From assembly GCF_022343685.1 (NCBI RefSeq), contig NZ_CP092123.1:806001-870000 (forward strand): DNA of 64,000 bases. The letters are read 5' to 3'. Positions 9,126-19,087 of this stretch are shown here, in pieces. Each line of letters starts with the position of its first letter. The first letter of the stretch is position 1. The notes under the pieces were generated by a model that was not told the origin of the DNA, searched no databases, and saw nothing but the letters and a program-made list of their open reading frames with translations. The stretch is from Marinobacterium sediminicola. GTDB taxonomy: Bacteria > Pseudomonadota > Gammaproteobacteria > Pseudomonadales > Balneatricaceae. The translations under genes were made by a program, and so were the position numbers.

Positions 9126-9142
9126 CTTTACACTGAAAAGGC

Positions 9143-10429
9143 TTAGCCGTTTTCGCGTGCGATCGCGCGGTAGGCGATATCGGTACGGAAGTAGGCGTCT
9201 TTCCAGCTGACCTGCTTCAGCAGTTCGTAAGCACGCTGCTGTGCTTCGGTCACGCTGTCGCCCAGAGCGGTTACGCAGAGTACGCGACCACCGGCGGTAA
9301 CGACATTACCCTTCTCATCCAGCTTGGTGCCGGCGTGGAAGATCTTGCTGCCTTCCGGGCAGGATGCCGGCAGAGTGATGACATCGCCCTTGGCATAATC
9401 ACCGGGGTAGCCACCGGCCGCCATGACGACACCCACAGACTTGCGCTCATCCCATTCGGCCGTGGTCTGATCCAGCTTCTTGTCCAGTGCTGCCTGGCAC
9501 AGCTGTACCAGAGAGGACTTCAGACGCAGCATGATCGGCTGGGTTTCCGGATCACCGAAGCGGCAGTTGTACTCGATCACTTTCGGAGTACCATCGGCCA
9601 TGATCATCAGGCCGGCGTACAGGAAGCCGGTGTACTCGTTGCCTTCCGCTTTCATGCCGTTAACGGTCGGCATGATCACTTCGTCCATCACGCGCTGGTC
9701 TATTTCGGGCGTTACCACGGGGGCGGGAGAATAGGCGCCCATGCCACCGGTGTTCAGGCCGGTGTCGCCGTCGCCGACGCGCTTGTGGTCCTGACTGGTA
9801 GCCATCGGCAGTACGTTGTCACCATCGACCATGACAATGTAGGAAGCTTCTTCGCCGTCGAGAAATTCCTCGATGACCACGCGGCTGCCTGCATCACCGA
9901 AGGCGTTGCCGGCCAGCATATCGCGAATGGCGTCTTCGGCTTCTTCCAGAGTCATGGCGACGATGACGCCTTTGCCTGCGGCCAGGCCGTCGGCCTTGAC
10001 CACAATCGGAGCGCCTTTTTCACGCACGTAGGCCAGCGCCGGCTCGATCTCGGTGAAGTTTTGATACTCGGCGGTCGGAATCTGCTGGCGTGCCAGAAAG
10101 TCCTTGGTGAACGCCTTGGAGCCTTCCAGCTGAGCAGCGCCCGCGGTCGGTCCGAAGATTGCCAGGCCAGCTTCGCGGAAGCGATCAACGACGCCTGCTA
10201 CCAGAGGGGCTTCCGGCCCAACGATGGTCAGTGCGATGCTGTTGTCACGTGCGAAGGCGACCAGCGCATCCAGGTCCATCACATCGATGGCGACGTTTTC
10301 CAGCTTGGGCTCAGTGGCCGTACCGGCGTTGCCCGGAGCTACGAAAACACGCTCAACAGCGGAGTCCTGTGCGGCAGCCCAGGCCAGGGCATGTTCACGA
10401 CCGCCAGAACCGATAACCAGAATATTCAT
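9143..10429 (-). CDS. purD: Phosphoribosylamine--glycine ligase
   Basis: A 428-residue ATP-grasp enzyme of normal family length. It starts MNILVIGSGGREHALAW and carries IVVKADGLAAGKGVIVA and EYNCRFGDPETQ, the ATP-grasp and metal-binding signatures of GAR synthetase. It joins glycine to phosphoribosylamine in step 2 of purine synthesis in the cytosol. The upstream in-frame extension (32 codons) overlaps the end of purH and lacks family similarity, so I use the ATG at 10429. It follows purH by 31 nt, the usual purHD order. Confidence 0.98.
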   Translation of the reverse strand: MNILVIGSGGREHALAWAAAQDSAVERVFVAPGNAGTATEPKLENVAIDVMDLDALVAFARDNSIALTIVGPEAPLVAGVVDRFREAGLAIFGPTAGAAQLEGSKAFTKDFLARQQIPTAEYQNFTEIEPALAYVREKGAPIVVKADGLAAGKGVIVAMTLEEAEDAIRDMLAGNAFGDAGSRVVIEEFLDGEEASYIVMVDGDNVLPMATSQDHKRVGDGDTGLNTGGMGAYSPAPVVTPEIDQRVMDEVIMPTVNGMKAEGNEYTGFLYAGLMIMADGTPKVIEYNCRFGDPETQPIMLRLKSSLVQLCQAALDKKLDQTTAEWDERKSVGVVMAAGGYPGDYAKGDVITLPASCPEGSKIFHAGTKLDEKGNVVTAGGRVLCVTALGDSVTEAQQRAYELLKQVSWKDAYFRTDIAYRAIARENG

Positions 10430-10460
10430 GTTCAGGTCCTTCTCTTGATTAGTGACGCTC

Positions 10461-12044
10461 TTAATGGCGGAAATGGCGCATGCCGGTGAAGACCATCGCC
10501 AGACCGTGCTCGTCGGCAGCGTCAATCACTTCCTGGTCGCGCATGGAACCACCTGGCTGGATCACCGCAGTGATACCGGCAGCCGCTGCGGCGTCGATAC
10601 CGTCACGGAACGGGAAGAAAGCATCGGAAGCCATGACGGAACCCGGTACTTCCAGACCTTCATCAGCGGCCTTGATGCCGGCGATCTTGGCAGAGTAGAC
10701 GCGGCTCATCTGACCGGCACCGATGCCGATGGTCTGACCGTTCTTGGCATAGACGATGGCATTGGACTTGACGTACTTGGCGACTTCCCAGCAGAACAGC
10801 AGATCGCGGATTTCCTGTTCGGTCGGCTGGCGCTGGGTCACGATTTTCAGCTGGGACGCATCGATCATGCCCAGGTCACGGTCCTGAACCAGCAGGCCAC
10901 CGTTGACGCGCTTGTAGTCGAAACCGTGTGCACGGTCCTTGTTCCACTCGCCGCAGGCCAGCAGACGGACGTTCGGCTTGGCCGCAACGATGTCGGACGC
11001 TTCCTGGGAAACGGTCGGGGCGATGATCACTTCAACGAACTGACGATCAACGATGGCCTGAGCGGTCTTGCCGTCCAGTTCACGGTTGAAGGCGATGATG
11101 CCGCCGAATGCGGAGGTCGGGTCGGTCTGGAAGGCACGGTTATAGGCTTCCAGGATATCGCTGCCAACCGCGACGCCACAGGGGTTGGCGTGCTTGACGA
11201 TAACACAGGCCGGTTCCAGGAACGGCTTGACGCATTCCAGTGCTGCATCGGTATCGGCGACGTTGTTGTAGGACAGTTCCTTGCCCTGCAGCTGACGCGC
11301 AGTGGCCACGCTGGCTTCGGACGGGTTGGCTTCAACGTAGAACGCGGCGCGCTGATGCGGGTTCTCACCGTAGCGCATATCCTGTGCCTTGACGAACTGG
11401 GTGTTGAAGGTGCGCGGGAATGCGGCCGGCATCTCTTCATCACCTTCGACGATGGCGCCCAGGTAGTTGGCGATCATGCCGTCGTAGGCTGCGGTGTGTT
11501 CGAAGGCTTTAACCGCCAGGTCGAAGCGGGTCTTCATGCCCAGGCCGCCATTGGCTTTCAGCTCGGCGATGATGCTGTCATAGTCGGAAGCGTTGACGAC
11601 GATGGCAACATCCTTGTGGTTCTTGGCTGCTGAGCGAACCATGGTCGGACCACCGATATCGATGTTTTCGATTGCCATCGGCAGGTCGCAGTCCGGACGG
11701 GCAATGGTAGCAGCGAACGGGTAGAGGTTAACGACAACCATGTCGATCGGCTGAATGCCGTGCTCGTTCATGATGGCATCGTCAGTGCCGCGACGGCCCA
11801 GAATGCCACCATGTACTTTCGGATGCAGGGTCTTGACGCGGCCGTCCATCATTTCCGGGAAGCCGGTGTAGTCGGAGACTTCCACTGCAGGGATGTTGTT
11901 GTCGCACAGCAACTTGTAGGTACCGCCGGTGGAGAGGATCTCAACACCCTCGGCGCTCAGGGCCTGTGCGAATTCGACGATGCCGGTTTTGTCCGACACG
12001 CTGATCAGCGCGCGGCGGACAGGAGTAGTATTCTGTTCAGACAT
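10461..12044 (-). CDS. purH: Bifunctional AICAR transformylase / IMP cyclohydrolase
   Basis: A 527-residue fusion protein. The N-terminal MGS-like IMP cyclohydrolase domain has [21 protein letters not shown] and [15 protein letters not shown], and the C-terminal AICAR transformylase domain has [11 protein letters not shown] and [13 protein letters not shown]. It carries out the last two steps to IMP. The start at 12044 ([14 protein letters not shown]) is better spaced from ACGGGAA than the ATG three codons earlier. The gene lies just after fis and upstream of purD. No PurR box was identified by eye. Confidence 0.98.
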   Translation of the reverse strand: MSEQNTTPVRRALISVSDKTGIVEFAQALSAEGVEILSTGGTYKLLCDNNIPAVEVSDYTGFPEMMDGRVKTLHPKVHGGILGRRGTDDAIMNEHGIQPIDMVVVNLYPFAATIARPDCDLPMAIENIDIGGPTMVRSAAKNHKDVAIVVNASDYDSIIAELKANGGLGMKTRFDLAVKAFEHTAAYDGMIANYLGAIVEGDEEMPAAFPRTFNTQFVKAQDMRYGENPHQRAAFYVEANPSEASVATARQLQGKELSYNNVADTDAALECVKPFLEPACVIVKHANPCGVAVGSDILEAYNRAFQTDPTSAFGGIIAFNRELDGKTAQAIVDRQFVEVIIAPTVSQEASDIVAAKPNVRLLACGEWNKDRAHGFDYKRVNGGLLVQDRDLGMIDASQLKIVTQRQPTEQEIRDLLFCWEVAKYVKSNAIVYAKNGQTIGIGAGQMSRVYSAKIAGIKAADEGLEVPGSVMASDAFFPFRDGIDAAAAAGITAVIQPGGSMRDQEVIDAADEHGLAMVFTGMRHFRH

Positions 12045-12073
12045 GGTATGCATTCCCGTTCAAGATGAATTCG

Positions 12074-12355
12074 TTACAGCAGGCCGTACTGCTTCAGCTT
12101 CTTGCGCAGTGTGCCGCGGTTCAGGCCCAGTACCTCGGATGCTTTGGTCTGGTTGTCCTTGGTGTAGGCCATCACGCTTTCGAACAGCGGGGCCTCGATT
12201 TCGGACAGAACCATCTGATAGACATCGGTAACAGGCTGACCGTCCAGCTGTTTGAAGTAGCTGGTCAGGGACTGATGCACGGTATCACGCAGGGTCTGCT
12301 GCGGAATCTGTGCCTGCGCGCTGTTGTTTGTCTGTTTCAAGTCTTTGGTATCCAC
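12074..12355 (-). CDS. fis: Nucleoid-associated regulator Fis
   Basis: A small DNA-binding protein whose C-terminus (TKDNQTKASEVLGLNRGTLRKKLKQYGLL) is the diagnostic Fis helix-turn-helix, preceded by the dimerisation helices (LRDTVHQSLTSYFKQLDGQPVTDVYQMVLSEIEAPL). It bends DNA and regulates rRNA, replication and many growth-phase genes. The start is uncertain. A GTG at 12355 gives 93 residues and a 25-nt gap after dusB, as in the common dusB-fis operon; an ATG at 12394 gives 106 residues but overlaps dusB by 14 nt and adds an atypical MKPPDPW start. The operon with dusB supports growth-rate control. Confidence 0.95.
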   Translation of the reverse strand: MDTKDLKQTNNSAQAQIPQQTLRDTVHQSLTSYFKQLDGQPVTDVYQMVLSEIEAPLFESVMAYTKDNQTKASEVLGLNRGTLRKKLKQYGLL

Positions 12356-12380
12356 TGTACTTCTGTACCCAATCCAGGGA

Positions 12381-13358
12381 TCAGGCGGCTTCATGCCGGG
12401 CCGCAAAAAATGCGTCCACGGCATTCACCTGATCTGATGCTGTTTCAAGTTGATTAAATCTTTGCCGAAAGTTCCGATTGTCGGTGCAGCTCTGCAGGTA
12501 CCAGCCCACGTGCTTGCGTGCGATACGCACACCCAGATAATCTCCGTAGAAATCGTGCAGGGCATGCAGGTGCTCACGCAGAATTGTGTGCTGGGTGGTC
12601 AGGTCTGGCTCGGGCTGAAGTTCGCCGGTGCGCAGGTAGTGATCGATTTGTCCCAGCAGCCAGGGGCGTCCCTGAGCAGCCCGACCGATCATCACCGCGT
12701 CGGCACCGGTCTGTTCAAGTACCTGAGCCGCTTTTTGCGGTGAGTCGATATCTCCGTTGGCGAACAGCGGAATGCTGATTGCTTCACGGATACGAGCGAT
12801 GGTGTCGTATTCAGCTTCACCCTGGTAACGGTCAGCGCGGGTGCGTCCATGCACAGCCAGTGCAGCGATGCCGGCGGCTTCGGCCATTTCGGCGATGCGA
12901 ACGCCGTTACGTGTTTCCTGACACCAGCCGGTGCGAATTTTCAGCGTGACAGGTACCTCTACGGCAGCAATGACTGCCTGAAGGATATCCTTGACCAGGG
13001 GTTCATCGCGCAGCAATGCAGAGCCGGCAGCCTTGTTGCAGACTTTCTTGGCTGGACAGCCCATATTGATGTCGATGATCTGAGCACCGTTGGTCACGTT
13101 GAGCCGTGCAGCTTCGGCCATCATTTCCGGATCGCCACCGGCGATCTGGATTGAGCGAGGCTCTGCTTCACCGGTGTGGTCCAGGCGGAAGCTGGATTTA
13201 CGGGTATGCCAGAGGCGGCTGTCGGACGTCACCATTTCGGACACGACCAGCCCTGCACCCATACGGCGGCATAGCTGCCGGAAGGGTCGGTCGGTTACCC
13301 CGGCCATGGGGGCCAGAATCACCCGACTATCAATGCTGTATGGGCCGATCCTGAACAT
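12381..13358 (-). CDS. dusB: tRNA-dihydrouridine synthase B
   Basis: A 325-residue FMN-dependent TIM-barrel enzyme reducing uridines in the tRNA D-loop. Signatures are VILAPMAGVTDRPFRQLCRR at the start, the active-site region INMGCPAKKVCNKAAGSALL with the catalytic Cys, and MIGRAAQGRPWLLGQI. I start at 13358 (MFRIGPYSIDS), with AGGATG upstream; an ATG five codons earlier is less well placed. It is directly upstream of fis, as in most gammaproteobacteria. Confidence 0.97.
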   Translation of the reverse strand: MFRIGPYSIDSRVILAPMAGVTDRPFRQLCRRMGAGLVVSEMVTSDSRLWHTRKSSFRLDHTGEAEPRSIQIAGGDPEMMAEAARLNVTNGAQIIDINMGCPAKKVCNKAAGSALLRDEPLVKDILQAVIAAVEVPVTLKIRTGWCQETRNGVRIAEMAEAAGIAALAVHGRTRADRYQGEAEYDTIARIREAISIPLFANGDIDSPQKAAQVLEQTGADAVMIGRAAQGRPWLLGQIDHYLRTGELQPEPDLTTQHTILREHLHALHDFYGDYLGVRIARKHVGWYLQSCTDNRNFRQRFNQLETASDQVNAVDAFFAARHEAA

Positions 13359-13455
13359 GCCACATCCTGTCAAAAGGGTAAAAGAAACTCTATTCGCTGC
13401 ATCGCTGCAACAAATTCAGGGTTAACTTTCGGAAGGCGGCCAATGATACTCTTTC

Positions 13456-13469
13456 GGCCCCTTAGGGCC
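13456..13469 (-). terminator. Short GC hairpin upstream of dusB
   Basis: A 5-bp stem GGCCC/GGGCC with a 4-nt loop lies 24 nt beyond the stop of the zinc-ribbon gene. No T-run follows on the minus strand, so this is a weak terminator candidate only. Confidence 0.3.
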
Positions 13470-13493
13470 AACCATTTCTGATGAAAAATTGAT

Positions 13494-14372
13494 CTATTTT
13501 GCGATCGGAGTTGCGGGTGCGAGCTTCAGTTCGTAGCTGATACCACGTCGACCGGGGGAGGCCAGTTCCAGCTCGATCTGGACCGGTTGTCTCGTGGGCA
13601 TGCGCAAGGGGTCCACACTGCTGATATCCAGATACTCTTCAGGCTGGAAGGTGCGCTGGGCCACCAGTCGGCCCTTGAGATCGGTAAACCTGAGCTGCAG
13701 TCCTGGCCAGGGCTGGCTGAAAGCGGCACGGTTTTCCAGCAGGATTGTGGCGTTCAGCGCATCACTGTATTTGGGGTGTGGCTGCAGATGAAGGCCCTGA
13801 TTGTCGATCAGTGAAAATGCGCTCTGGGTCAGAGAGCAGTCAACCTGTTCACACAGCAGCGCGTAGATGCTGCCAAGCTGGGGGTATTCGGCCAGACGGG
13901 CACGTTCGAACCAGAGCAGTTGCGCTGCCAGGGCCAGTAGCGCGACCATACTGAGCAACAGCCAGCCGGTGGTGGCAACAGGGTTGTCCTCCCCATTGCG
14001 GCCACTCAGGGCAATGGGCTCGGCACTGAAAGGCAGAGAAGCGTTTTCCTCGGCGGGTTTGTCCTGCTGCTCATCGGCTTGAGCAGACGGCGGTGCAGGC
14101 TGTTCCGTGAGGGAGGCTTCAATGTCGGGTGTAGCAGGAGTCTGAATCGCATCCGGCGTGTCGGTGGCTGGTGCGGATGTCAAAGCGCCAGAGGTTTCGA
14201 CATGTTCTGCATCAGAGCGGACAGGCTGAGGGCTGGTGGCTGGTTGTGCATGTGCTATGGCATCGAAAACGCACAGGCAGGCACCGCAACGCACCTGCCC
14301 CCGCGCCAGCTTTAGCTGGCCGTCGGTCACACGAAAACGGGCATGACATTCGGGGCAGCGCGTTATAACCAA
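13494..14372 (-). CDS. Zinc-ribbon membrane protein, DUF3426 family
   Basis: A 292-residue protein with an N-terminal zinc-ribbon (MJ0042 type): CPECH at residues 6-10 and CGACL about 22 residues later, supplying four cysteines. It is followed by a long Pro/Ala/Gln-rich linker, a single membrane segment (GWLLLSMVALLALAAQLLWFE, near the middle), and a C-terminal DUF3426-type domain of beta-strand character (LLENRAAFSQPWPGLQLRFTDLKGR). The ribbon is probably cytoplasmic and the C-terminal domain periplasmic. The function of the family is unknown. The gene starts 3 nt after prmA, so the two are co-transcribed. Confidence 0.88.
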   Translation of the reverse strand: MVITRCPECHARFRVTDGQLKLARGQVRCGACLCVFDAIAHAQPATSPQPVRSDAEHVETSGALTSAPATDTPDAIQTPATPDIEASLTEQPAPPSAQADEQQDKPAEENASLPFSAEPIALSGRNGEDNPVATTGWLLLSMVALLALAAQLLWFERARLAEYPQLGSIYALLCEQVDCSLTQSAFSLIDNQGLHLQPHPKYSDALNATILLENRAAFSQPWPGLQLRFTDLKGRLVAQRTFQPEEYLDISSVDPLRMPTRQPVQIELELASPGRRGISYELKLAPATPIAK

Positions 14373-14375
14373 GTA

Positions 14376-15281
14376 TCAGCTCTCCTGCTTCCGGGTACCA
14401 CTGATGCGTATCCAGCCTTCACGCTCACCCGGTGCGTCCATATCAAACCATTGACTGTAGGTGGATATTATCTCATCTGCCTGCTGGGATAACAGCCCGG
14501 ACAGCAGGATACGGCCCCCGGGACGGACGCGTGCGGCCAGTGTCGGGGACAGCTCACAAAGTGGGCCAGCCAGGATGTTGGCGACCAGCAGGTCTGCTTC
14601 GATCAGGGGGGCGTCCAGCGGCAGGAAGGCATCCAGTCGCGATGCCGAAAGCTTGTTGCGTTCCAGGTTATCCCGGGTCGCTGTCAGTGCCTGTGGATCG
14701 ATGTCGACAGCCTGAACATGTTCGGCTCCCAGCAACAACGCGGCGATGCCGAGAATGCCGCTGCCACAGCCATAGTCGACCACCTGTTTGCCCTGCAGGT
14801 CCTGTGCATCAAGCCATTCCAGGCAGAGAGCCGTGGTTGGGTGGGTGCCGGTACCGAAGGCCAGACCCGGGTCAAGCATCATGTTGACGGCATCCGGCTC
14901 GGGTGCCTCGCGCCAGCTTGGGCATACCCACAGGCGGGTACCAAATCGCATGGGATGGTAGCTGTCCATCCATTCCCGTTCCCAGTCCTTGTCTTCAAGG
15001 ATCTCTGCCTTGAATTCCGGTAGCGGGGCCTGGTCGGAGGCCAGCTGTCGCTGTGCAGTCTGGAGCAGATCAAGCGTTTCGCGCAGGTCATGCTCGGCGG
15101 CAAAAAGGCCTGTGACCACAGTGGAATTCCACAACGGAGTCGTGCCCAGATCGGGTTCGAAGATTGGCTGGTCAGCAGCATCCTGATAGGTAACAGCGGC
15201 ACAGCCAGCAGCCAGCAGCAGGTCCTCATAGGTTTCAGCCTGTTCGGGCGGAATGGAAACTTTGATCTGAAGCCAGGGCAT
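14376..15281 (-). CDS. prmA: Ribosomal protein L11 methyltransferase
   Basis: A 301-residue SAM-dependent methyltransferase, starting MPWLQIKVSIPPEQAE. It has the PrmA signatures LDPGLAFGTGTHPTTALCLEWLD and VVDYGCGSGILGIAALLLGA (SAM-binding loop) and the NPPY-like NILAGPL. It trimethylates residues of ribosomal protein L11. CAGGAG precedes the ATG. It stands between accC and the zinc-ribbon gene, in the usual accB-accC-prmA order. Confidence 0.97.
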   Translation of the reverse strand: MPWLQIKVSIPPEQAETYEDLLLAAGCAAVTYQDAADQPIFEPDLGTTPLWNSTVVTGLFAAEHDLRETLDLLQTAQRQLASDQAPLPEFKAEILEDKDWEREWMDSYHPMRFGTRLWVCPSWREAPEPDAVNMMLDPGLAFGTGTHPTTALCLEWLDAQDLQGKQVVDYGCGSGILGIAALLLGAEHVQAVDIDPQALTATRDNLERNKLSASRLDAFLPLDAPLIEADLLVANILAGPLCELSPTLAARVRPGGRILLSGLLSQQADEIISTYSQWFDMDAPGEREGWIRISGTRKQES

Positions 15282-15412
15282 GAAGGCTCTCCTGTCAAAC
15301 GAAGGTTTTAATTATGTCCTAAAAGCGCGACGGATACATCTTCGAAGGATGATGTAGAGCACATGCGGGCGGACAGAGTTCAGGCGGTGTTTACGGGGTA
15401 TGTCAGGAAAGG

Positions 15413-15439
15413 ATGGCAGCCTGCAGGGCAGGCCGCCAT
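15413..15439 (-). terminator. Hairpin after accC
   Basis: An imperfect 12-position stem (ATGGC-A-GCCTGC / GCAGGC-C-GCCAT, one mismatch) with a 3-nt loop starts 7 nt beyond the accC stop. The minus strand continues CCTTTCC, a weak T-tract. It may separate accBC from prmA, with the 131 bp before prmA holding a promoter. Confidence 0.5.
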
Positions 15440-15445
15440 GAAGGA

Positions 15446-16786
15446 TCAAAGACCCAGTTTCTTTTCGAGGTAGTGGATGTTGACTCCACCACGGGCGAAA
15501 TTGGCGTCGCGCACGATATCCCGGTGCAGCGGGATGTTGGTCTTGATGCCTTCGATCAGGGTCTCATCCAGCGCACTTTCCATGCGGGCCAGCGCTGTTT
15601 CGCGGTCATCGGCGAAGGTGATCAGCTTGGCGATCAGTGAGTCGTAGTGCGGCGGCACACTGTAACCACTGTACAGGTGAGAGTCGACGCGAACGCCGTT
15701 GCCACCTGCGGCATGGAAGTGAGTAACCTTGCCGGGACTCGGCATGAAGGTTTTCGGGTCTTCGGCGTTGAGACGGCACTCAATCGAGTGACCACGCAGC
15801 TTGATGTCGTCCTGCTTGTAGGACAGCGGCAGGCCCGAGGCGATGCGCAGCTGTTCCTTGACGATATCCACACCTGTGACCATTTCGGTTACCGGGTGCT
15901 CCACCTGTACGCGGGTGTTCATCTCGATGAAGAAGAACTCACCATCTTCATACAGGAACTCGAAGGTACCGGCGCCACGGTAACCGATCTCGATGCAGGC
16001 ATCGACACAGGCCTTGAGTACCTTGGCACGTGCTGCTTCGTCGATCATCGGTGCCGGCGCTTCTTCAACGACCTTCTGATGACGACGCTGCATGGAGCAG
16101 TCGCGGTCGTACAGGTGAATGGCGTTACCCTGACCATCAGCCAGTACCTGGACCTCAACGTGACGCGGCTTCTCGAGGAATTTCTCCATGTACACCGTGG
16201 AGTCACCGAAGGCTGCGCCTGCTTCTGACTTGGTCACCTGTACGGCGTTGGCCAGGTGCGCCTCGGTGTGCACCACGCGCATGCCTCGACCACCACCGCC
16301 GGCAGCGGCCTTGATGATCACCGGATAGCCGATACGGCGGGCGATCTTGTAGATGGTCTCATTATCTTCCGGCAGCGGGCCGTCGGAGCCCGGTACGGTT
16401 GGAACGCCGGCTTTCTTCATTGCTTCGATCGCAGATACCTTGTCGCCCATGAGGCGGATGGTATCGGCACGTGGCCCAATGAAGGTGAAGCCTGAACGCT
16501 CTACCTGTTCAGCAAAGTCAGCGTTCTCAGCCAGGAAGCCATAGCCCGGGTGAATGCCTACAGAGTCGGTTACCTCGGCGGCACTGATGATCGCCGGGAT
16601 GTTCAGGTAGCTCTGCGGTGAAGGAGCCGGACCGATACATACCGCTTCGTCGGCCAGACGAACGTGCATCAGATCACGGTCGGCGACGGAATGAACCGCC
16701 ACGGTCTTGATGCCCAGCTCCTTGCAGGCGCGGAGGATACGCAGCGCGATCTCACCACGGTTTGCAATCAGCACTTTATCCAGCAT
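15446..16786 (-). CDS. accC: Acetyl-CoA carboxylase, biotin carboxylase subunit
   Basis: A 446-residue enzyme of canonical length, starting [21 protein letters not shown]. The ATP-grasp Gly-rich loop reads [17 protein letters not shown] and the active-site region [21 protein letters not shown]. It carboxylates the biotin of AccB using ATP and bicarbonate, the first half reaction of malonyl-CoA synthesis. It follows accB by 22 nt in the same transcript. Confidence 0.98.
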   Translation of the reverse strand: MLDKVLIANRGEIALRILRACKELGIKTVAVHSVADRDLMHVRLADEAVCIGPAPSPQSYLNIPAIISAAEVTDSVGIHPGYGFLAENADFAEQVERSGFTFIGPRADTIRLMGDKVSAIEAMKKAGVPTVPGSDGPLPEDNETIYKIARRIGYPVIIKAAAGGGGRGMRVVHTEAHLANAVQVTKSEAGAAFGDSTVYMEKFLEKPRHVEVQVLADGQGNAIHLYDRDCSMQRRHQKVVEEAPAPMIDEAARAKVLKACVDACIEIGYRGAGTFEFLYEDGEFFFIEMNTRVQVEHPVTEMVTGVDIVKEQLRIASGLPLSYKQDDIKLRGHSIECRLNAEDPKTFMPSPGKVTHFHAAGGNGVRVDSHLYSGYSVPPHYDSLIAKLITFADDRETALARMESALDETLIEGIKTNIPLHRDIVRDANFARGGVNIHYLEKKLGL

Positions 16787-16808
16787 AGTGAAAATCCTTG
16801 GTCAACAA

Positions 16809-17267
16809 TCAGGCGATGGTGATCAGCGGCTGGTCGAACTCGACCGGCTGGCCATCTTCGACCAGAATGCTTTCGATCACGCCGGATTTGTCCGCTTCGA
16901 TCTGGTTCATCATCTTCATCGCCTCAACGATGCAGATCACGTCGCCGGCTTTTACGCTCTGGCCAACTTCGACGAATGCAGCAGACGTCGGAGACGGGGA
17001 ACGATAGAAAGTGCCAACCATCGGTGAACGAACAGCGTGGCCTGCCGGTGCTTCTGCAGCCGGGGCTTCTGCGGCCGCAGGTGCTGCGGGAGCCGGTGCC
17101 GCCGGAGCGACTGCAGGAGCTGCCATGTACTGTGCCTGAGCGGGAGCGGCTACAATGCTGCCTCCACGGCTGATGCGGACGGACTCTTCGCCTTCCTTGA
17201 TCTCGATTTCGTTGATGTTGGATTCTTCCAGCAGCTCGATCAGCTTTTTGACTTTGCGAATATCCAT
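16809..17267 (-). CDS. accB: Biotin carboxyl carrier protein of acetyl-CoA carboxylase
   Basis: A 152-residue carrier. The N-terminus [28 protein letters not shown] matches AccB, followed by an Ala/Pro-rich flexible linker (about residues 38-78) and a biotinyl domain. The biotin attachment motif EAMKM carries Lys118. It shuttles carboxyl groups between AccC and the carboxyltransferase AccAD. It is preceded by aroQ with a 48-nt gap, the usual arrangement. Confidence 0.98.
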   Translation of the reverse strand: MDIRKVKKLIELLEESNINEIEIKEGEESVRISRGGSIVAAPAQAQYMAAPAVAPAAPAPAAPAAAEAPAAEAPAGHAVRSPMVGTFYRSPSPTSAAFVEVGQSVKAGDVICIVEAMKMMNQIEADKSGVIESILVEDGQPVEFDQPLITIA

Positions 17268-17315
17268 ACTATGACGGCTTCTCTGATTCTGATGTTTATG
17301 GGTAGTTCTATCGAA

Positions 17316-17765
17316 TCAAGCCTGCGTCAGCGACAAGCGCTGATGAGCGGCTTCCAGTGCAAATTGGTATCCGGCCGGGCCGAGTCCACAGATGACACCC
17401 ACGGCCTTGTCCGACAGATAGGAGTGCTGACGGAAAGGTTCACGGGCATGCACATTCGATAGATGAACTTCGATAAAAGGTATACCGACGCCCAAAAGAG
17501 CATCGCGTATGGCAACACTGGTATGGGTGAAGGCAGCCGGGTTAATGATAATGAACTCGGTGCCCTGAGCGGGGGCCTGATGGATCCGCTCAATCAATTC
17601 AAACTCGGCGTTGCTCTGGAAGCATTCTGCAGAATGCCCCAGCGATCTGGCATGAGACTGGATCTGTTGCTCGATTTCAGCGAGTGTGGCAGCACCGTAG
17701 ATGCCGGGCTCACGGGTTCCGAGCAGGTTCAGATTGGGACCGTTCAAAACCAGGATATGAGCCAT
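17316..17765 (-). CDS. aroQ: 3-dehydroquinate dehydratase, type II
   Basis: A 149-residue class II dehydroquinase. The start [24 protein letters not shown] includes the active-site lid with the catalytic Arg and Tyr, followed by [13 protein letters not shown] and [16 protein letters not shown], where the His is catalytic. It performs step 3 of the shikimate pathway as a dodecamer. GGAGC lies before the ATG at 17765, five codons inside the longest frame. It is first of the aroQ-accB-accC set. The 273 bp upstream to the DUF2333 gene contain no convincing gene. Confidence 0.97.
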   Translation of the reverse strand: MAHILVLNGPNLNLLGTREPGIYGAATLAEIEQQIQSHARSLGHSAECFQSNAEFELIERIHQAPAQGTEFIIINPAAFTHTSVAIRDALLGVGIPFIEVHLSNVHAREPFRQHSYLSDKAVGVICGLGPAGYQFALEAAHQRLSLTQA

Positions 17766-18038
17766 GCAGATGCTCCGCAAGATCGTGTTCGCCAGAGGGT
17801 AAAACTAAGGTCGACTAGTGTGCATGAAAGTGAAAACTCTGTCTATGCTGTCTATTCAATTTTCGGTCGTTAGCGGCCAGTTTGGCGAAGATAGCTTGAT
17901 ATTGGCCAGCATCCTGCCTGTGGGAGAGGATGAACCAGAGCTGAGTGCAATTGACCGGTATGCAGAAATTCGCCATAGTGCAATGCAGCATTCACCCCCG
18001 CCGGTAAAGCGGGGCATGACATCTTCAAGGAGTTTTGG

Positions 18039-19067
18039 GTGGAGCGTTTAGAACGGATCTGGTTAACCTTGTGGGACAGCTTCAATTCGGCCCGCAAACT
18101 CAAGCTTGCCTTGGCTTTTGTCTTGGCCGGGTTACTGCTGGCGACGGCGTTCGGTATTTACTGGAGCTTCGAGCCGGATCGGTTTGATGTCAGTGAACAG
18201 GCTCGGCAGCAGACCGCGATGGAGTCGCCGGTTACGGGGGCACATACTGTGGCGACGCTGATTCACTTGACCGAGACCCTGCTCGAAAAGCCGGGTGGCT
18301 ATCTCAGCAACGACATGACGCCACCAGGCATCTGGCTGGACAATATTCCGTCCTGGGAATTCGGTGTTCTGGTTCAGGTTCGGGATATGAGCCGTGCATT
18401 GCGCAAAAGCTTCAGTCGCTCTCAGTCCCAATCCACTGAAGATCCGGCATTGGCGAAAGCCGAGCCACTGTTGCACTTTGATCATCGCAACTGGATTCTT
18501 CCATCCACCGAAAGTGAATATCGCAAGTCGCTGAAGCTGTTGTATGACTACCGCAAGCGTTTGATCGATACCCAGCAGCAGGATGCGCAGTTCTATGCGC
18601 GTGCCGATAACCTGCGTGACTGGTTGGGTGACGTCTCGACCCGTCTCGGCAGCCTGTCGCAGCGCCTCAGTGCCAGTGTCGGGCAGCGTCGCATCAATAC
18701 CGATCTGGCGGGTGACAGTGCCGGTCGTCAGGCAACAGTGGCCAGTGACGAGCTGGAAATCAAGACGCCATGGTTGCAGATCGATAATGTCTTCTACGAA
18801 GCGCGAGGCACGGCCTGGGCGTTGATTCACATGCTGGAGGCGGTCGAGAGGGATTTTGGTGACGCATTGGACAAGAAAAATGCACGTGCCAGTGTACGCC
18901 AGATCATCCGGGAGCTGGAAGCGACCCAGGGCACGATTTGGAGTCCGATGATTCTGAACGGTACGGAGTTCGGCTTTCTGGCCAACCATTCATTGGTGAT
19001 GGCGTCCTATATTTCGCGCGCCAACGCTGCGATCATCGACCTGCGTGACCTCCTGTCCCAGGGATAA
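18039..19067 (+). CDS. DUF2333 family membrane protein
   Basis: A 342-residue protein starting at GTG, with AAGGAG 6 nt upstream. It has one N-terminal membrane segment (LKLALAFVLAGLLLATAFGIYWSF) and a long, mostly helical and presumably periplasmic remainder with ETLLEKPGGYLSNDMTPPGIWLDN, a stretch conserved in DUF2333 proteins of Pseudomonas and relatives. The function is unknown. It is followed 20 nt later by a ParA-like ATPase on the same strand, a pairing that recurs in related genomes (recalled, not checked here). Confidence 0.85.
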   Translation: MERLERIWLTLWDSFNSARKLKLALAFVLAGLLLATAFGIYWSFEPDRFDVSEQARQQTAMESPVTGAHTVATLIHLTETLLEKPGGYLSNDMTPPGIWLDNIPSWEFGVLVQVRDMSRALRKSFSRSQSQSTEDPALAKAEPLLHFDHRNWILPSTESEYRKSLKLLYDYRKRLIDTQQQDAQFYARADNLRDWLGDVSTRLGSLSQRLSASVGQRRINTDLAGDSAGRQATVASDELEIKTPWLQIDNVFYEARGTAWALIHMLEAVERDFGDALDKKNARASVRQIIRELEATQGTIWSPMILNGTEFGFLANHSLVMASYISRANAAIIDLRDLLSQG

Positions 19068-19087
19068 GTACGGAGAGCTATCCAATC

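Noticed and set aside
9335-10489. Long open frame (384 codons) antisense to purD
   Set aside because: It is a shadow of the G+C-biased purD sequence, is His/Gln-rich with no family resemblance, and purD is a certain gene.
10452-11633. Long open frame (393 codons) antisense to purH
   Set aside because: Same explanation as above; composition and repetitive Gly/Asp/Val content are typical of antisense shadows.
17818-18051. 77-codon frame upstream of the DUF2333 gene
   Set aside because: No ribosome-binding site, no recognisable fold, and it overlaps the start of DUF2333. The region between aroQ and DUF2333 looks like a plain promoter region.
18132-18989. Open frame of 285 codons opposite the DUF2333 gene
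   Set aside because: No signal, domain or ribosome-binding site; the plus-strand gene has an excellent GTG start and conserved family sequence.
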